Assembly (NCBI GenBank): GCA_024516155.1
Contig: JAJJXM010000074.1
Location: forward strand, 62,001-126,000
Length of the DNA stretch: 64,000 nucleotides
Reading direction: 5' to 3'
Source: Pyronema omphalodes
Lineage: Eukaryota > Ascomycota > Pezizomycetes > Pezizales > Pyronemataceae
Position 1 is the first letter of the stretch, and the number at the start of each line of letters is the position of its first letter. This document shows positions 61,707-64,000 of this stretch, piece by piece. The position numbers were made by a program, and so were the translations under genes. A model generated the notes under the pieces. The model did not search any database and was not told the origin of the DNA. It worked only from the letters and a program-made list of their open reading frames with translations.

Positions 61707-64000
61707 ATGGATCTGCTCAGCATCACTGCGGCCGTTGCTGGCTTCGTCAGTCTCGCCGGCCAGATCGCTACGACACTCAACGCCTACGTCGATAGTGTTC
61801 GATCAGCCCCCAACGAAGTAAAGAGCCTTTATCTAGAAGTCAAAGCATTGAGCCAGGTCCTTGGGAAATTCGCGCAGTTCGTGAAGGATGATCTTCATGG
61901 AGACTGTGTACTTTTCGATGCAGTGGAATCTTGTGGCTACCAACTGAAGGCACTTGATGGTAAACTTGCAGATCTTTCGAAAGCCTTCTCAAAGGGGAAG
62001 TTGCAAGAATGGGCCAAACGGATGGGCTGGCCGCTCAAGAAAGACGATGTCCAGCAGACGATATTTGCACTACAGCGTTTTACGCATATTTTTGAGTTCT
62101 CGATGGTAACCAAGAATTAGTATGTCTATTCACGTGGAATGCAGTCGAAGAATCCCGGCTCTAACGCATAACAGTGAGCTTTTGTCCCAAACATCGTCCG
62201 CCGTTATTTCCCGACTCGACGACGATCGGCAGAACCTACAGAATATCTTCAAAACGCTTGAGACCATGTCAACGTCAGTGCCTGAAGATTTACAAAAGCA
62301 AATGACGGAGATATCGGAGATGAAAACGCTGGTTACTGAACTCGCTCAACTGAACGTCAAAGAAATCCACAACATCTCACTCGGTGTGAATGACGTTCAA
62401 GGGACATTACAAGGTGACTCCACAGAACTCAGGGCCCGCGCTACCATCTAATGGATTCTAGATGATGTTATTCGGCAGATAATGCCATTGATATCAAAGA
62501 TGGAAATTTATAAAAGACATCAAGACATCCGGCAGAAACGAATCAAAGATACCGGCAAGTGGTTTCTCCTTGAACCGGCATTTCGACAATGGAGCCATGG
62601 CGAATCGCCTGATGTCGATATCAATCCCGTTTTTGCATGCTCTGGAGACCCTGGAGTAGGAAAGTCTGTCATCTGGTGAGTTGTCATTTCTGTGACTTTT
62701 ACGGATCGAAACTCACCGACATTGCACTGCGCAGTTCCCTCGTATTCGATTATCTTCAGGAACATTACCGGTCCGAAGAAGGAGCTTGTGTAGCCTGCCT
62801 TTACTGTGATTACCAGAATAATGAAATCCAAACTCCGGAAAACATGATTGGTGTATTGCTAAAGCAGGTCATCTCAAGACTCAATAAGTCAAGACTGTTA
62901 TCTGCAGAAACCATTCGTACACTGAAGGATCATCTCAATGACCAGAAAAGAATCGATCTAGAGGAGGGATGTCGATGGTTAGGGGAGACTATCAAGCAGC
63001 TTCGAAAGTTCTATATCTGCATTGATGCGTTGGACGAGTGCGATGAGGCGCACCGGGCAAAGCTCATACAGGCTCTCGCAACGATATCAAGCAACTGTAG
63101 CCAACCGGATACAATCCGTATATTCTTCACGACGAGACCGCATATCAAGTGTGACGAACTCGTGAAGCGTAATCCAGGAATTGGCTCTCTACACCACATG
63201 CGTTTGAAGGCGCGCCAAGAGGATATAAGGATATATCTTACGCATGAGATTGACGTCGACGAGAACAAGGAGTGTATGGACGACGAGCTCAGGAAAGAAA
63301 TTCTGGATACGATCGTGACTAATTCTGACGGAATGTACGTTTCAAATGTTTATCTGACGCCGAATTGTTAATATTAATTGCACCAATAACGTTGGCCGTT
63401 TTCAATCATGGTTATGGAGCACAGCTGATACTTTCATCCAATGCAGGTTCCTACTGGCCTCGCTGCAGATACAGACGGTATTGGACAAGGCAACTATCAC
63501 CAGGCGAAGCAACGCGCTCCGTAATATGTCCGAGAAACTTGAAGCCGCATTCGAGGGTACAATGACCAGGATCATGAATCAGAAACCAGAGAGGTCGGAA
63601 CAAGCCATGGACGTTCTCAAGTGGGTGTTTCTCGCGAAGCGTCCATTGAAGATGATCGAACTACGTCATGCACTCTCCGTCACGATTGACCTGAGCACAA
63701 TTCAAGCTGGAAAAGCGGCGATCTCATACGATGAGACGGTCGACTGGGAAAAATTTACGTCTGAGAAATCACTGATAGATTGTTGCCTCGGTTTGATTGT
63801 CATAGATGAAGAGACGGCTACTGTCCGTCTTGTTCATAAATCGCTGCACGACCACCTGACACAATTACATGACAGCGACAAAATATTCCCGAACGGCCAC
63901 ACAGAAATGGCATATACCTGCCTACAATACATGTCCTACAACGATTATGAATCTGTCATCGACTGTTCAAAACCGAAAATCACTCAGGCCATCAAGCGCA
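61707..64000 (+). CDS. NLR gene D, partial (cut by the window end)
   Basis: Exons are 61707-62119, 62175-62413, 62462-62675, 62735-63334 and 63447 to beyond 64000, with the same lengths as A-C for exons 1-4. The start is MDLLSITAAV (Leu for Pro at residue 3). Exon 1 shares A-type residues (AAVAGF, APNEV, RMGWP), whereas exons 2-4 match B almost base for base. Exon 5 reads WEKFTSEKS as in C. The P-loop is GDPGVGKS. The ankyrin region is outside the window, so repeat number and integrity of the end are unknown. Confidence 0.9.

Larger units (their letters stand above)
22973..64000 (+). repeat. Head-to-tail array of NLR double units
   Basis: Gene starts are spaced 12,191, 15,388 and 11,155 bp. 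Each full unit holds an intact gene, a downstream block, a broken NLR with a fused MULE-like piece, a tail repeat and the flank of the next gene. Spacing differences are largely explained by the hAT insertion (2,444 bp with duplication), the 854-bp loss before D, the unit 1 deletion and ankyrin copy number. Confidence 0.9.

Noticed and set aside
1..64000. CRISPR arrays, bacterial operons or viral genes
   Set aside because: Spliced genes and eukaryotic domain types throughout. The regular repeats are coding ankyrins or microsatellites, not spacer arrays, and no viral protein features were seen.

Overview
The window is nuclear DNA of a filamentous ascomycete (Pezizomycotina). The evidence is short spliceosomal introns of 48-59 nt with GTATGT/GTGAGT-type donors, an Argonaute of the fungal quelling type, a DNA ligase IV-like protein, and a cluster of STAND/NLR genes of the fungal N-domain-NACHT-ankyrin type. 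I cannot fix the species. Expanded, highly self-similar NACHT-ankyrin families are known from truffles and other Pezizomycetes, but placing it there is only a guess.

Layout. Positions 437-4575 (minus) hold a four-exon ATP-dependent DNA ligase-like gene of 1,294 aa with motifs I, III, IV and V. A decayed antisense piece of an NLR N-terminal domain lies at 5045-5184. Positions 6229-8243 (minus) hold a two-exon gene for a 653-aa, mostly disordered protein of unknown function. About 7.4 kb without a supportable gene follows. Positions 15624-18787 (plus) encode a three-exon Argonaute of 1,013 aa with an intact DEDD catalytic set. About 2.5 kb downstream lies a short decayed piece of a second PIWI domain (21237-21410).

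From about 22 kb to the right edge is a head-to-tail array of NLR units. Each unit carries one intact five-exon NACHT-ankyrin gene and, 4-8 kb further on, one broken relative in the same orientation. The intact genes are A 22973-27173 (1,308 aa), B 35164-38950 (1,170 aa), C 50552-53903 (1,025 aa) and D, which starts at 61707 and runs off the window. The relics are P1, P2 and P3. A, B and C differ mainly in ankyrin repeat number (13, 9 and 5 copies of the core repeat). All three relics end at the same point, where the ankyrin part and the gene's downstream region have been replaced by a piece of a MULE-like element. This shows that an ancient gene pair was formed and half-inactivated first, and the pair was then amplified.

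Mobile DNA marks the units individually. P2 is split by a hAT-type element with a perfect 8-bp target duplication. That element contains a second inverted-repeat element, which contains a full-length copy of the MULE-like element. Unit 3 carries a 366-bp TA-flanked MITE. Unit 1 carries a 543-bp inverted-repeat element in place of about 1.6 kb found in the other units. None of these elements encodes a recognisable transposase.

Functionally the window joins an RNA-silencing slicer, a DNA-repair-type ligase and a fast-evolving cluster of presumed non-self recognition receptors. Blocks several kilobases long are almost identical between units, so repeat-induced point mutation has left little trace here and unequal exchange or gene conversion is active or recent.
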